Positions 8,422-17,501 of a DNA stretch of 64,000 nucleotides are shown here, piece by piece. The stretch is from NCBI GenBank assembly GCA_965656785.1, contig CBFHLY010000001.1, forward strand, positions 1-64,000. The letters run 5' to 3'. Made by a program: the position numbers and the translations under genes. Below the pieces are notes generated by a model, which did not search any database, was not told the origin of the DNA, and was given only the letters and a program-made list of their open reading frames with translations. The stretch is from JALQTD01 sp965656785 (GTDB lineage Bacteria > Bacteroidota > Bacteroidia > Flavobacteriales_D > Sanyastnellaceae). Within the stretch, counting starts at the first letter, position 1, and each line of letters starts with the position of its first letter.

Positions 8422-9585
8422 ATGGCAAGCGAAGCATGGAGTCCGGAACGGTTGCGGCACGTCCGCAAAGAGCAGCTTTACGCGCGCAGTGAAAAGCCGC
8501 CACGCAGCCGCTGGTTCACCCGCCTCCTGGCCGGATTGCTGCTGGCTTGGCTCCTCTCCGGGGCAATTACCCCGTGGACCGGGCTCTTCGACTGGAACCG
8601 GGCCTTTCCGGAGCTGGGCCTTCGCCTAGAAGACGCCGAAGCGCGCCGCGCGAATGCCTGGTTCGTCGGATCCAGCACCGCGCTGCACCATGCCCTGCCC
8701 GCCGTGCTCGACGAGGAAACGGCGCGCTGTGGATTGCGCTGGTACACCTTCGGATTCCAGCGGGCCGCTCCACCGGAGTCGTTCTTCATCGCGCACGAAT
8801 TGCTGGACCGGCTGCCCACCGATTCGCTTGCTGTTCTCGTGTTTGAAGTGCAGCCCGAGGAGCCGCTCAACTGGGACGAAATCGCCAGCCTCCGCCATGC
8901 TGCGCAATTGGACCTGAGCGAAACGGTTAGGCGGCTGGCGTACCTGCCGTGGGGCGCGCCCGGTGGGTTGCGGCGGCAACTGGAATCGGCACGCGTTCTC
9001 CTGTGGGGCTGGGTGCAGCACGTGGTCTCTTTCGTGCGGCCATCGCAGTACCTCGCGCGGACTTCACCGGCAGCGGACCCGCGATCCGAGCGGGGATTCG
9101 TGGAATTGAAAGCGGGCGATTGGCGCACCGGGCGGCTGCGGGAATCGCACGCGGCGTGGGAGGGCGACCGGGACCGCCTCCTCGCGCAGCAGCGCGCGAT
9201 CGCCGAAGATTTCGACCTGCGCCGGACGCTGGAGGACCCGACCGTCAATTGGGAATGCGAAGGGCGGCTCGAGCCGGTTTTGGCCCAAATGCAAGCCCTG
9301 CATCACCGGTGCGAAGCCGCAGGCATCCGCTGCCTCTTCCATTTTCAAAAACTCTGGGACACCAACGGTTGCCTCTACTTTGCAGCGCTGGAAAAGTGGG
9401 GGCCGGACGTGGTGATCGAAAGCATGGGGTATGCCGGGCTGGAAGCGCTGTTCGACCCCGACGACCGCTACGATGAAAGCCATTTTCTCCGGAGCGGGGC
9501 CGAGAAATTTTCGCGCCTGCTCGGTGCGCGCCTGGCATCCACCGCTTGCGACCCTTCGCAGGCAGCACCCGCAATCCTGCCCTGA
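8422..9585 (+). CDS. SGNH/DltD-like membrane-anchored acyltransferase-associated protein (paralog A)
   Basis: A 387-residue protein with one N-terminal membrane helix (about residues 33-50) and an extracytoplasmic domain. FVGSSTALHH places a candidate nucleophile at Ser84, and DESHFLRSGA near the C-terminus supplies the Asp-x-x-His of SGNH-type hydrolases, as in DltD, AlgX or AlgJ. It shares PPESF, the F-QKLW-TNGCLY block and this C-terminal motif with the gene on the other side of the MBOAT. The start is uncertain: ATG 8422 is preferred, ATG 8368 is the alternative. One base separates its stop from the MBOAT start. Likely role: passing an acyl group onto an extracellular polymer. Confidence 0.6.
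   Translation: MASEAWSPERLRHVRKEQLYARSEKPPRSRWFTRLLAGLLLAWLLSGAITPWTGLFDWNRAFPELGLRLEDAEARRANAWFVGSSTALHHALPAVLDEETARCGLRWYTFGFQRAAPPESFFIAHELLDRLPTDSLAVLVFEVQPEEPLNWDEIASLRHAAQLDLSETVRRLAYLPWGAPGGLRRQLESARVLLWGWVQHVVSFVRPSQYLARTSPAADPRSERGFVELKAGDWRTGRLRESHAAWEGDRDRLLAQQRAIAEDFDLRRTLEDPTVNWECEGRLEPVLAQMQALHHRCEAAGIRCLFHFQKLWDTNGCLYFAALEKWGPDVVIESMGYAGLEALFDPDDRYDESHFLRSGAEKFSRLLGARLASTACDPSQAAPAILP
9279..9289. repeat. Iterated palindrome TTTGG-C-CCAAA, copy 2
   Basis: Perfect copy inside SGNH paralog A; read as Leu-Ala-Gln. Confidence 0.6.
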
Positions 9586-9586
9586 C

Positions 9587-11032
9587 GTGCTCTTCAACTC
9601 CTTCACCTTCATCGCGTTCCTGCCGCTGGTGTTTGCCCTGCACTGGGCCGCCCGGAACGCGACGTGGCGAAATGCGGTGCTGCTCGCGGCTTCCTACGTG
9701 TTCTATGGGGCATGGGATGTCCGGTTTCTCGCCTTGATTGTGCTTTCCACCGCCACCGATTTCTTCGCTGGGCACCTGATGACCGCGGGCCGGCGAAAAC
9801 TCGGCCTGGCGCTTTCCTTGGGGGTCAACCTCGGCGTGCTCATCGCGTTCAAGTACGCTGGATTTTTCGTGGAGAGTTGGGTGAGCGCGTGGGAAGCGGT
9901 TGGGGTCGCGATGCCGCTGTCGGTTTGGCAAGTGGTGCTGCCCGTGGGCATCAGTTTCTACACGTTTCAAACGCTGTCGTACACCCTTGATGTGTACCGG
10001 GGCCAAATCCCAGCAGAGCGCAACCCCCTCGCCTTTGCCACCTTCGTGGCCTTCTTCCCCCAACTCATCGCCGGGCCCATCGAACGCGCTGGGAACCTCC
10101 TGCCCCAGTTCACCCAGCCCCGCGCGTTCTCGCTGCCACTGGCCCGTTCCGGCCTGCGGCTCATCCTGTGGGGCTTGTTCAAAAAAGTCCTGGTCGCGGA
10201 CACCTGCGCCCCGTGGGCAGACGCCATCTTCGAAGCGCCCGACGCCCACTCCGGGCCGGTCCTGGCGCTGGGCGCGCTCCTGTTTGCCTTCCAAATCTAT
10301 GGCGACTTCAGCGGGTACAGCGACATCGCGGTGGGGACGGCCCGCCTATTTGGCGTCCAACTCAGCCCCAATTTCAACTTCCCCTACTTCGCCACCGACA
10401 TCGGTTCGTTCTGGCGCCGGTGGCACATGACCTTGACCGCTTGGTTCCGGGATTACGTGTACATTCCCCTCGGCGGCTCCCGGCACGGGGCGTGGAAAAC
10501 GTACCGGAATACAGCCGCGGTCTTCCTGCTGAGCGGCCTGTGGCACGGAGCGAACTGGACGTTCGTCGCCTGGGGGGCGGTGCACGCCCTCCTTTACTTG
10601 CCCGTCGTGGTGGCGCGGCGCGCAGGCCCTCCCCGTCCGCCTGCCTGGCCCCGGATTCCCCGCGCCTTGGGCCGATGGGCCACGACCTTCGTCGCGGTCA
10701 CCATGGCCTGGGTCTTCTTCCGCGCGGCCGATGTAGGAACCGCTTGGATCCACTTGCGCGGCATGTTCGACGCCTCGGATTGGAGGCAATGGGAGGCCGT
10801 CTCTGCGGAATGCGCCGCCCTCGCTCGCAGGCTCCCCTTCTCCTTTGAGCGCGCGCTGTGGGGAATCCTCGCGCTGGTGGCCGCCGAAGCGGTGATGCAC
10901 CTCGGGGGATGGAAGGCGCGGTGGCACGCCCCTGCGCTGTGGCCGCTCCGTTGGGCCCTGTACGCCGTGATAGCAAGCCAAATCCATTTCCGCCTCGGCG
11001 CCCCGCAGGGCTTCATTTACTTTCAATTCTGA
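9587..11032 (+). CDS. MBOAT family O-acyltransferase (AlgI/DltB-like)
   Basis: About 481 residues of polytopic membrane protein starting at a GTG one base after the upstream stop; the frame is open further back but inside the previous gene. The N-terminus MLFNSFTFIAFLP is typical of AlgI-type MBOATs. The motif GLWHGANWTFVAWG gives the invariant active-site His (about residue 320), and WRRWHMTLTAWFRDYVYIPLGG is the family signature. Such proteins move an acyl group, usually acetyl, across the membrane to SGNH partner proteins that modify alginate, cellulose, peptidoglycan or teichoic acids. Here two SGNH-like paralogs flank it, which strongly implies a shared acylation system. Confidence 0.88.
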   Translation: MLFNSFTFIAFLPLVFALHWAARNATWRNAVLLAASYVFYGAWDVRFLALIVLSTATDFFAGHLMTAGRRKLGLALSLGVNLGVLIAFKYAGFFVESWVSAWEAVGVAMPLSVWQVVLPVGISFYTFQTLSYTLDVYRGQIPAERNPLAFATFVAFFPQLIAGPIERAGNLLPQFTQPRAFSLPLARSGLRLILWGLFKKVLVADTCAPWADAIFEAPDAHSGPVLALGALLFAFQIYGDFSGYSDIAVGTARLFGVQLSPNFNFPYFATDIGSFWRRWHMTLTAWFRDYVYIPLGGSRHGAWKTYRNTAAVFLLSGLWHGANWTFVAWGAVHALLYLPVVVARRAGPPRPPAWPRIPRALGRWATTFVAVTMAWVFFRAADVGTAWIHLRGMFDASDWRQWEAVSAECAALARRLPFSFERALWGILALVAAEAVMHLGGWKARWHAPALWPLRWALYAVIASQIHFRLGAPQGFIYFQF

Positions 11033-11038
11033 CCCGCC

Positions 11039-12100
11039 ATGCGCAACTCTCCCCCCTCCCTCCTGCGGTTCGCCGCGCGTTCCACGGCCTTCGTGGCGGT
11101 CCTCGCAACCGGCGGGTGGGTCCTGGGCGCGCGGCGCGGGGTGCACTCCCTTGAATCCGCTTGGCCCGATGCCGCTGCAAAATGGGCGACCGCGCACCAC
11201 GGCGAGTCCCCCGCGAACGCCGTAGTATTCGGTTCCTCCGTGGTCCGGCATCACCTCATCCCCTCGCTGCTCGACTCGGTGACCGCCCCCCTCGGCTTGC
11301 GGTGGCACAACCTGGGGATTAGCGCCTCGTTTCCGCCCGAGTCGTACGCCATCGCCGAAGCGTTCTTGCGGTCACCTGAAGCGGACCGGCTGGCGTACAT
11401 GGTGTTCGACGTGTTGCCTTTGGAACCCCCGCACATCGAAAATGCCGGCACGTTGCGGCGCGCCGCAAGCGTGGACGCCCAAACCTGGAGCGAATTGGTG
11501 CGCTTGTCCGCCGGGGACGTGTCCCAACAAGCGGCCTGGAGTGCGCTGTTCGCCAGCCACGTGCTCGGCGGCTGGCGCTTGGAAACCGGCGAAGGGGGCG
11601 CGGACACCGACCGCCTTCACCGCGGATTCGTGCCCTTGGACACCCTCGAAGTCCGGTGGGATGCGCTTTACGCGTCGCGGCAGGCGTTCCTCAAGGATCC
11701 GGAAGGGGAGCTGAACCGGCTCGCTTCCGAGGCCGCGGATTTCGACTACCGCTTTTCAGGCCAAATCCCCGACCCGTGCATCCACTGGCACTGCCCCCCC
11801 AACGCCATCGCCTGGCACCTCACGCGCATGGAGGAACTGCAACGGCTCGCGCGTGACCGCGGCATTCGGTTGGTGTTCTGCTTCCAAAAGCTCTGGGAGA
11901 CCAACGGGTGCCTCTACGAAGCCGCTTTGGAGGCGTGGGGGGAGGGCCGGGTCATCGAGTTGATGGGCGCGGCGGAGGGCGGCGAGCGGTTCGAGCGGCG
12001 ACACTGGTTCGATGCGGCGCACTTGACCCCTTCTGGGGCGAGGGTGCTGACTCGGGATTTGGCCTACAAGCTGCTCAAGGCCGGCGAAACACGTCCCTGA
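11039..12100 (+). CDS. SGNH/DltD-like membrane-anchored protein (paralog B)
   Basis: A 353-residue paralog of the gene upstream of the MBOAT. It has an N-terminal membrane anchor, the nucleophile-type motif VFGSSVVRHH (Ser66), the PPESY block, the F-QKLWETNGCLY segment and a C-terminal DAAHLTPSGA (Asp-x-x-His). It starts 6 bases after the MBOAT stop, so the three genes form one unit. Its 3' end overlaps the convergent glycosyltransferase gene by 26 bases. Two diverged copies may act on different acceptors, or in sequence as relay and final transferase. Confidence 0.6.
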   Translation: MRNSPPSLLRFAARSTAFVAVLATGGWVLGARRGVHSLESAWPDAAAKWATAHHGESPANAVVFGSSVVRHHLIPSLLDSVTAPLGLRWHNLGISASFPPESYAIAEAFLRSPEADRLAYMVFDVLPLEPPHIENAGTLRRAASVDAQTWSELVRLSAGDVSQQAAWSALFASHVLGGWRLETGEGGADTDRLHRGFVPLDTLEVRWDALYASRQAFLKDPEGELNRLASEAADFDYRFSGQIPDPCIHWHCPPNAIAWHLTRMEELQRLARDRGIRLVFCFQKLWETNGCLYEAALEAWGEGRVIELMGAAEGGERFERRHWFDAAHLTPSGARVLTRDLAYKLLKAGETRP

Positions 12101-14123
12101 TCGCATGCCTGAAGCCGATGAATGCATGGACAGCGTACCCCAGGACCAAGGCATTCACGGCGGCGAAGAAGGCGTGGCTGGCGAACCCTTGTCGGATGCC
12201 CCACGCCGCGCCGAAGGCCCATTGAACCATCAACGCGAATGCCGCAATCGCATACGGCGCATGCACAGGCGTGCGGTCCGCCACCTTCGGCGTCCGAGCG
12301 AACGGGATGTGCTTGCCCGTCACTGCCTGTTGCAGCGACTTGAACACGCCCCCAAGGTTCACGGGAATCAACAGCACATTCAATGCGTACACCCGAAAAA
12401 CGTCTCCCCTGCGGTATCCCATGAGCCGCAAATCGCGGCCATACAACAGGAAATACGGTACCGCCGTCAACGGCAGCCAAAACGTCTCCACTGAACGGGT
12501 CAGCGGAAACGCCAACAGCACCAGAAGCCCCAGGTTCACGGTCGTGATGGAGACCAAATAATGGACGCGGAAAAACGCGGTGCGAACCCGATCCACCAGC
12601 GCCAGATTCCGCAAGTAACGAAGCGCCTTCGGGAGGATGAGCAAGCCCCCGTTCGCCCAACGGCGTCGCTGGATCAGCAACGAGCCGAAGTCAGCCGGTG
12701 TGGCGCTGTAAGCGAGCCGTTCCGGGTGGTTCCAGAGGACCCACCCCTTTGCGCACAGGTCGATGGTGCTTTCCGTGTCTTCGATCACGGTTCGGTCCTG
12801 AATGAACTTCGTCAGGGCGTGCCCCCGCTCCACGAAGGGCATGGCGACATCCCGGAGCGCGGCGAAGCGCAACAAGGCATTCGCACCGACCCAAAACGTT
12901 CCGTTCCACGCGGTGAAACCCTGGTGGATGATGTACTGGACATCCGTGGTCGCGCCCGCCACCCGTTCAAGGGTGCCGGAGGCGGCGGGCACTGCACTGT
13001 ACGGGGTCTGCACGACAGCAATCCGCTCGTTGCCGGATGCCTGAACCTCCCCGAGAAGCCGCTCGACATAGCCCGGAAGGACGAGGCTGTCCGCATCCAA
13101 AGTCAAAATCCAGTCCGTCGCAGGAACGTGAAACCCGCCGGGTTGCTGGGGGTCCGCCGCCCGCAGCTGTCCGCCCGGCGTTGGGCACCACGTTCCGCCC
13201 ATCAACCCGATGTAGCTGTTCAGGTTCATGGCCTTGTTGGGCGCGTGCGACAGGTTCTCGAACCGCTTCCGCTCGAAGCTTGTGAACTCCGCTTCGAACC
13301 AACCGATGGCCAACCGCCAATCCGCCTCGGCCGCCCCGTCGTCGTGCCGCGCTCCACCCTCCCAATGTGCACTGCGGTCCCATGCCCGGTGGGCCCGCTC
13401 CAAAAGCACTTCCAGGGCGAAAAACCGGTCCGTGTGCGAAGGATTGCGGACGCCATCGCGCCCCGCCTGCTTGCCATTGAGTGCATCCGCTGCCTGCGCC
13501 GCAAACCACTCCCCGCATTCCGCGAATGCAGTCGCCAAGGCCGCGGGCCCGGCATCCTGCGCCCGAAGCTCCAACATCCGGCGCTTCATCGGCCCGAGCA
13601 AGTGTTCCAGCTGCGCGGGCAGGGCGCGCGCAGCTTCAAGCACGTGCTGGTCCTCGGGGCTTTGGGGCAGGGGGTTGTCGTCGATCAAGAGGGCGATGTG
13701 TTTCGTCGCTCCTTCCTGAAGGGCCGCGCTGAGCAAGGTTTGGAAGATGACGGCCGCCTCCTCGCGGTAGGAGGGAACCAACACGGTCACGTTGGGAGCG
13801 TTCGGGGAGGGGTTCGCTGATTCATGGTGTGCATGGTGGCGAAGCCGGGAGAGGCGGCGGAGATAGAACAGGCGCGTGATTTGGTACACCAGGCCTCCGT
13901 AGACCAACAATGCGGCAATCACGAGAAACAGCGCGTGGCCCACCGCTCCCATTGCCTCTCCGCTGCGGAGTTGTTGCAGCCAGATGGGGATTTGGTCCAT
14001 CGCAGTGAACACTGAGGCCAACACGGTGAATCCGATGCACAGCGCAGTCACGGTGCGCTCCCGGCGGTTGTTCCACCGCGACTCGCAAATGGGGGCTTGA
14101 AAACCTGGCTGTGGCGATTGCAT
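12075..14123 (-). CDS. Membrane glycosyltransferase family 2, cellulose-synthase-like
   Basis: About 682 residues from the ATG chosen at MQSPQPGF; the frame is open 16 codons further. Two N-terminal membrane helices precede a GT2 domain with all processive-synthase landmarks: IDD (147-149), DAD (343-345), the IEDTE motif (448-452) holding the catalytic Asp, and QRRRW (485-489), then four or five more helices. The stretch between IDD and DAD is about 190 residues, long for BcsA, and rich in Ala, Glu and Arg. No PilZ domain follows. It probably polymerises a beta-linked exopolysaccharide from a UDP-sugar. It converges on the MBOAT/SGNH genes, so the acylation system may act on its product. Confidence 0.8.
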   Translation of the reverse strand: MQSPQPGFQAPICESRWNNRRERTVTALCIGFTVLASVFTAMDQIPIWLQQLRSGEAMGAVGHALFLVIAALLVYGGLVYQITRLFYLRRLSRLRHHAHHESANPSPNAPNVTVLVPSYREEAAVIFQTLLSAALQEGATKHIALLIDDNPLPQSPEDQHVLEAARALPAQLEHLLGPMKRRMLELRAQDAGPAALATAFAECGEWFAAQAADALNGKQAGRDGVRNPSHTDRFFALEVLLERAHRAWDRSAHWEGGARHDDGAAEADWRLAIGWFEAEFTSFERKRFENLSHAPNKAMNLNSYIGLMGGTWCPTPGGQLRAADPQQPGGFHVPATDWILTLDADSLVLPGYVERLLGEVQASGNERIAVVQTPYSAVPAASGTLERVAGATTDVQYIIHQGFTAWNGTFWVGANALLRFAALRDVAMPFVERGHALTKFIQDRTVIEDTESTIDLCAKGWVLWNHPERLAYSATPADFGSLLIQRRRWANGGLLILPKALRYLRNLALVDRVRTAFFRVHYLVSITTVNLGLLVLLAFPLTRSVETFWLPLTAVPYFLLYGRDLRLMGYRRGDVFRVYALNVLLIPVNLGGVFKSLQQAVTGKHIPFARTPKVADRTPVHAPYAIAAFALMVQWAFGAAWGIRQGFASHAFFAAVNALVLGYAVHAFIGFRHAIRDVFRRP

Positions 14124-14305
14124 GCGGAAGGATACGTCAAATTCAGCCCTTGTGTTGCAGTGAAGCCCCATCGGATGAATCCCACACCGCTTCCGCCTCG
14201 TATATGAGCTATATTAACAACGGAGGCCTAAAATATTGCAACGAACACACAACTTTCTTCGACAAAATTCGTAAATTCGCTCATCTTAACAAAATCATCG
14301 CATCC
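14124..14305 (+). promoter_or_regulatory. AT-rich leader and promoter region of the adhesin gene
   Basis: The 182 bases between the divergent glycosyltransferase and the adhesin are much richer in A and T than the surroundings, especially from 14196 onward. TAAATTCG at 14272-14279 resembles the Bacteroidota -7 box TAnnTTTG, but I cannot place a clear -33 partner. The region must hold promoters for both genes. Confidence 0.4.
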
Positions 14306-16963
14306 ATGTCTGCGAACTCCCTTAACCGCTTACTCCTCACGGCAAGTGCAGCCTTGCTCACCACCATTGGGACGGCACAATCTGACTACCAGCAAGTCGT
14401 AACCGCCACCCAACAGGGCAACAAGGTCTACCTCGAAATCAACGCCTTGCTCCTCCAGCAAAGCTTGGATTCGCTGTTCAGCCAATCATCTGGAACCTCG
14501 GGCACCACAGGCAACTGGAACGCAGTCCTCCAAGCGGGAAATTCCCCGGGAATGAACGTGGATTTCGATGCCTACGACGCCTTCGGCATTGCGGACTTGA
14601 CCGCAACCGGAACGCTGACCGCGGACAGCCTCGTCTTGAACAAGGACGCGGCCATCACGGGCAAATTGAACGTCAGCGACGTGACGGCGCTGGGTGATTC
14701 ATTGACCGTCAACGGATTCGTAGAATTCTCCGATTCGCTGAACGTGGTGAAAGCCGTGGTTGTGGGCCAAACCCTGTTCGTCACCGGTGTCACCTCCCTC
14801 GGGGACAGCTTGCACGTGGCCGGCAATGTCGACCTCGACGCCCTGTTCAACGTTGACGGTGCTGCCACCTTCGCCAGTGAGGTGACCATCCAAGGAAGAA
14901 CCACCATCAACAATGCGCTCCAAATCAACGCCCTGGAGATTGACAGCGCGAACGCTTCGGGAACTGCCGCCGTGGCGCGCGGGTACGGTGCGGCTGCAAC
15001 GGGAAACCATGCCATGGCACTGGATTCCCTCGCACGCGCCCTCGGGCAATCGTCCAAAGCACTCGGGCGGGAGTCCGTTGCCTATTCGACCGATGGCTTG
15101 GCTTTGGGTTACAAGAGCCAAGCAGCTGATTCCTCCCTTTGGGCATCCAATCAGAACGGATGGCATGCCGTTGCCTTGGGGGCCGAGAGCGATGCCTTGG
15201 GCACCCATTCATATGCCTTGGGCGAAAACTCCTCCGTGAACGCCAGCGCCACGAATGCCTTTGCTTTGGGCTCAGCCAGCAACGTTGATGTTTCGGCCCA
15301 CTTCGCTGTGGCGTTGGGCGCCAGCTCGAACGCCATGGGAGTGAACTCCCTGGCCTTTGGCCAGAATTCGCAAACAGGTACCTTGAGCCATTTCTCACTG
15401 GCCTTGGGATACGGCTCCCAAACCGCCAACTCAGCAACCGTCGCCATGGGCTACAACTCGACCGCGAACATGTTCCATGCAATGGCCTTCGGCCATGACG
15501 CCACTGCATCCGGCACCCATTCATACGCCCTGGGCCAGTACTCCGACGCCACCATGGACCAAGCCATTGCGATGGGACGGAACTCAACCGCCAGTGCTCC
15601 CCACGCGTTCACCTTGGGCGAATACGCCACCGCATCGGGCTACGGCTCGCGGGCCTTGGGCTACTATTCCGTAGCGAGCGGACCGACTTCCTACGCGCTG
15701 GGCTGGCAGGCAAACGCCTCTGGACACAACTCCCTGGCCTTCGGTGAAGGCTCAACCGCAACGCTGAGCCACGCCATTGCCCTGGGCCAAGGCGCGGATG
15801 CATTGGCCTACGGATCGCTGGCGCTGGGAGCCAATTCAACCACAACCGGCACCATGTCCATGGTCCAAGCCGTACACTCCGAAGCCAATTCGGCTTACGA
15901 AGTTGTGCTTGGTGCGTATTCAGACAACACGCCCTTCGGGGACGTGGATTCCATCTATTGGGTCGGCACCGATCCGTTGTTCGTGTTGGGCAACGGCAGC
16001 GCGGACGGCGCCCGGAGCAATGCGTTGGTCATCCGCAAAGACGGCGCGGCGGCCTTCAGTGACAGCGTGCACGTGGCCGGCCACGTCACCCTCGGCGACC
16101 AGCTTACTGTTTCCGGACTGACGGCATTCAGCGACTCGGTTCACGCAACAAGCGCGGTCCAGGTTGGAGGAACCCTGTCCGCGGACAGCATCCGCGTGAC
16201 CAAGGTCATTGACGGCCAAATCAGCAACTTGTCCAACCTCAACACGGACACGTTGGCGGAAGGCACCACCAACCTGTACTACACGGACGCTCGCGTCAAC
16301 GCGCTGCTCGCCGATACCCTGACGAACTTCAACAGCCGCATCAGCGCGCTGGAAACCGGTGGCGGAGCCGCCACTTGGAGCTGCGGGGATGACGTTGAGT
16401 TCGACAACTACCACTATGGCACGGTACAAATAGGGACACAATGTTGGTTCAGCGAAAACCTGCGCAGCACACATTACGCGGACAGCACCTTGATTCCTGT
16501 TCTCAACTCAGTTACCCGTTGGGCTTACCCTGGCAACGCGAACGACGCTGGGCGCTGCTTGTACGACTCGTCCTTCGCCAACCTCTCCTACGGCTACCTC
16601 TATAACTTTTTTGCGGTGACCAACCTTTCAGGGCTTTGTCCAGTGGGTTGGCATGTTCCCTCACAAAATGAATGGGAAACATTGAAAACCGCTGCCGGAG
16701 GGGCCTCTGTCGCTGGCGGGCGCCTCAAATCCACCCATTGGGACGGTGAAGACGCTTACGGCTTCAATGCCATTCCCGCAGGATACCGCCTCCACAACAC
16801 GGGGCTTTTTGACATGAAAGATGGAGAAGCGTGGTTTTGGACCAGCACCCCTGGCGAAGGCAACGCAATCTACTACATGCAATTTAACAGCGATGTCCTC
16901 CACGTTACTTACGAGTGGTCCCAATACGGTGGGTCTGTGCGGTGTTTGCAGGACGTGCCCTAA
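14306..16963 (+). CDS. Secreted surface protein with YadA-type head repeats and C-terminal FISUMP domain
   Basis: An 885-residue protein with a signal peptide (cleavage near TAQ-SDY, about residue 25); the ATG at MSANSL is preferred because it starts directly with the signal. Residues 90-200 are short repeats of the kind LxVxGxxxLGDSLxVxG. Residues about 220-515 are many 14-residue repeats of the form SxALGxxSxAxG, the left-handed beta-roll of trimeric YadA heads. A neck follows with TTNLYYTDARV, seen in tail fibres and trimeric adhesins. Residues about 692-885 match the FISUMP domain (QIGTQCWFSENLR, CPVGWHVPSQNEWETL, FWTSTPG). No autotransporter barrel is present, so export and trimerisation need another route. 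Probably an adhesin. Confidence 0.8.
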   Translation: MSANSLNRLLLTASAALLTTIGTAQSDYQQVVTATQQGNKVYLEINALLLQQSLDSLFSQSSGTSGTTGNWNAVLQAGNSPGMNVDFDAYDAFGIADLTATGTLTADSLVLNKDAAITGKLNVSDVTALGDSLTVNGFVEFSDSLNVVKAVVVGQTLFVTGVTSLGDSLHVAGNVDLDALFNVDGAATFASEVTIQGRTTINNALQINALEIDSANASGTAAVARGYGAAATGNHAMALDSLARALGQSSKALGRESVAYSTDGLALGYKSQAADSSLWASNQNGWHAVALGAESDALGTHSYALGENSSVNASATNAFALGSASNVDVSAHFAVALGASSNAMGVNSLAFGQNSQTGTLSHFSLALGYGSQTANSATVAMGYNSTANMFHAMAFGHDATASGTHSYALGQYSDATMDQAIAMGRNSTASAPHAFTLGEYATASGYGSRALGYYSVASGPTSYALGWQANASGHNSLAFGEGSTATLSHAIALGQGADALAYGSLALGANSTTTGTMSMVQAVHSEANSAYEVVLGAYSDNTPFGDVDSIYWVGTDPLFVLGNGSADGARSNALVIRKDGAAAFSDSVHVAGHVTLGDQLTVSGLTAFSDSVHATSAVQVGGTLSADSIRVTKVIDGQISNLSNLNTDTLAEGTTNLYYTDARVNALLADTLTNFNSRISALETGGGAATWSCGDDVEFDNYHYGTVQIGTQCWFSENLRSTHYADSTLIPVLNSVTRWAYPGNANDAGRCLYDSSFANLSYGYLYNFFAVTNLSGLCPVGWHVPSQNEWETLKTAAGGASVAGGRLKSTHWDGEDAYGFNAIPAGYRLHNTGLFDMKDGEAWFWTSTPGEGNAIYYMQFNSDVLHVTYEWSQYGGSVRCLQDVP

Positions 16964-16981
16964 CCCTTCTCACCCCTTGGC

Positions 16982-17013
16982 AAAAAAGGAGCAGAATCTG
17001 CTCCTTTTTTTTT
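16982..17013 (+). terminator. Intrinsic terminator after the adhesin gene
   Basis: Perfect hairpin GGAGCAGA (16988-16995), one-base loop, TCTGCTCC (16997-17004), followed by a run of nine T. An A run precedes the hairpin, so it could also work on the minus strand. Confidence 0.88.
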
Positions 17014-17386
17014 GAGCCTTGCCCTGCCGATTAATTCTTATTGCAGTCGAAAGGGACATCGCCTTTCAATCAGCAAACTCGTTGAGGCCATCGAAGCCCC
17101 TTGTGCAATCGCTTTGACCGCACTTGCAGCTATGCCGCCGAGTACTGCGACGATTGCAATCCAAGCGAATGAACCCAAACACGGGCATTCCCATTTCCTG
17201 ATCAAACTCAGGCAAGGGGTCCGTAGGGAGTGCACATGTCTTGAAGGCCGGCCGCGGATTTCACGTTACCGCAGAACAAACGCAATGCCCTAAGACATGC
17301 TCCCAAAATTCGTCCACTAAGTGTGCGAATCCAATCCTGAAACCACCATTGCCTGAATCGTTCACTTTTTAAATAAGCAAACCTTG
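17014..17386. other. Region with no firm gene between terminator and tRNA-Arg
   Basis: About 370 bases without a well-supported gene. A plus-strand frame from 17012 has no protein character. A 65-codon minus-strand frame is the only one worth noting and is listed separately. DNA near 17340-17380 is AT-rich. Confidence 0.4.
17038..17235 (-). CDS. Possible small membrane protein
   Basis: A 65-codon frame with one hydrophobic segment (about residues 23-44, FAWIAIVAVLGGIAASAVKA) preceded by KWECPC and followed by a basic tail. Small Ala/Gly-rich membrane peptides of this kind occur in Bacteroidota, but no family is recognised and there is no clear ribosome site. It may be chance. Confidence 0.22.
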   Translation of the reverse strand: MHSLRTPCLSLIRKWECPCLGSFAWIAIVAVLGGIAASAVKAIAQGASMASTSLLIERRCPFRLQ

Positions 17387-17458
17387 TAGCCCCGCCGGGA
17401 ATCGAACCCGGATCTAAAGTTTAGGAAACTTCTATTCTATCCATTGAACTACGGGGCC
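17387..17458 (-). tRNA. tRNA-Arg(CCT)
   Basis: Full cloverleaf on the minus strand: acceptor GGCCCCG/CGGGGCT, D arm GTTC/GAAT, anticodon stem GAAGT/ACTTT with loop TTCCTAA (anticodon CCT), and T arm CCGGG-TTCGATT-CCCGG. CCA is not encoded. It lies just downstream of, and in the same direction as, the kelch-like gene. Confidence 0.93.
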
Positions 17459-17501
17459 CAATCCACCACTTCTACGCGCGTGTCGTGGCCGCAAAATTAG
17501 T

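Noticed and set aside
12561..13820. Open frame of 419 codons opposite the GT2 gene
   Set aside because: Mirror of the glycosyltransferase frame; the real frame contains IDD, DAD, IEDTE and QRRRW motifs.
14967..15850. Tandem DNA repeats that could be taken for a CRISPR array
   Set aside because: The repetition is at the protein level (YadA head repeats of about 42 bases), with no constant repeat and variable spacer pattern and no cas genes.
17012..17293. Plus-strand frame of 93 codons after the adhesin terminator
   Set aside because: It begins within the terminator T run and has no protein character.
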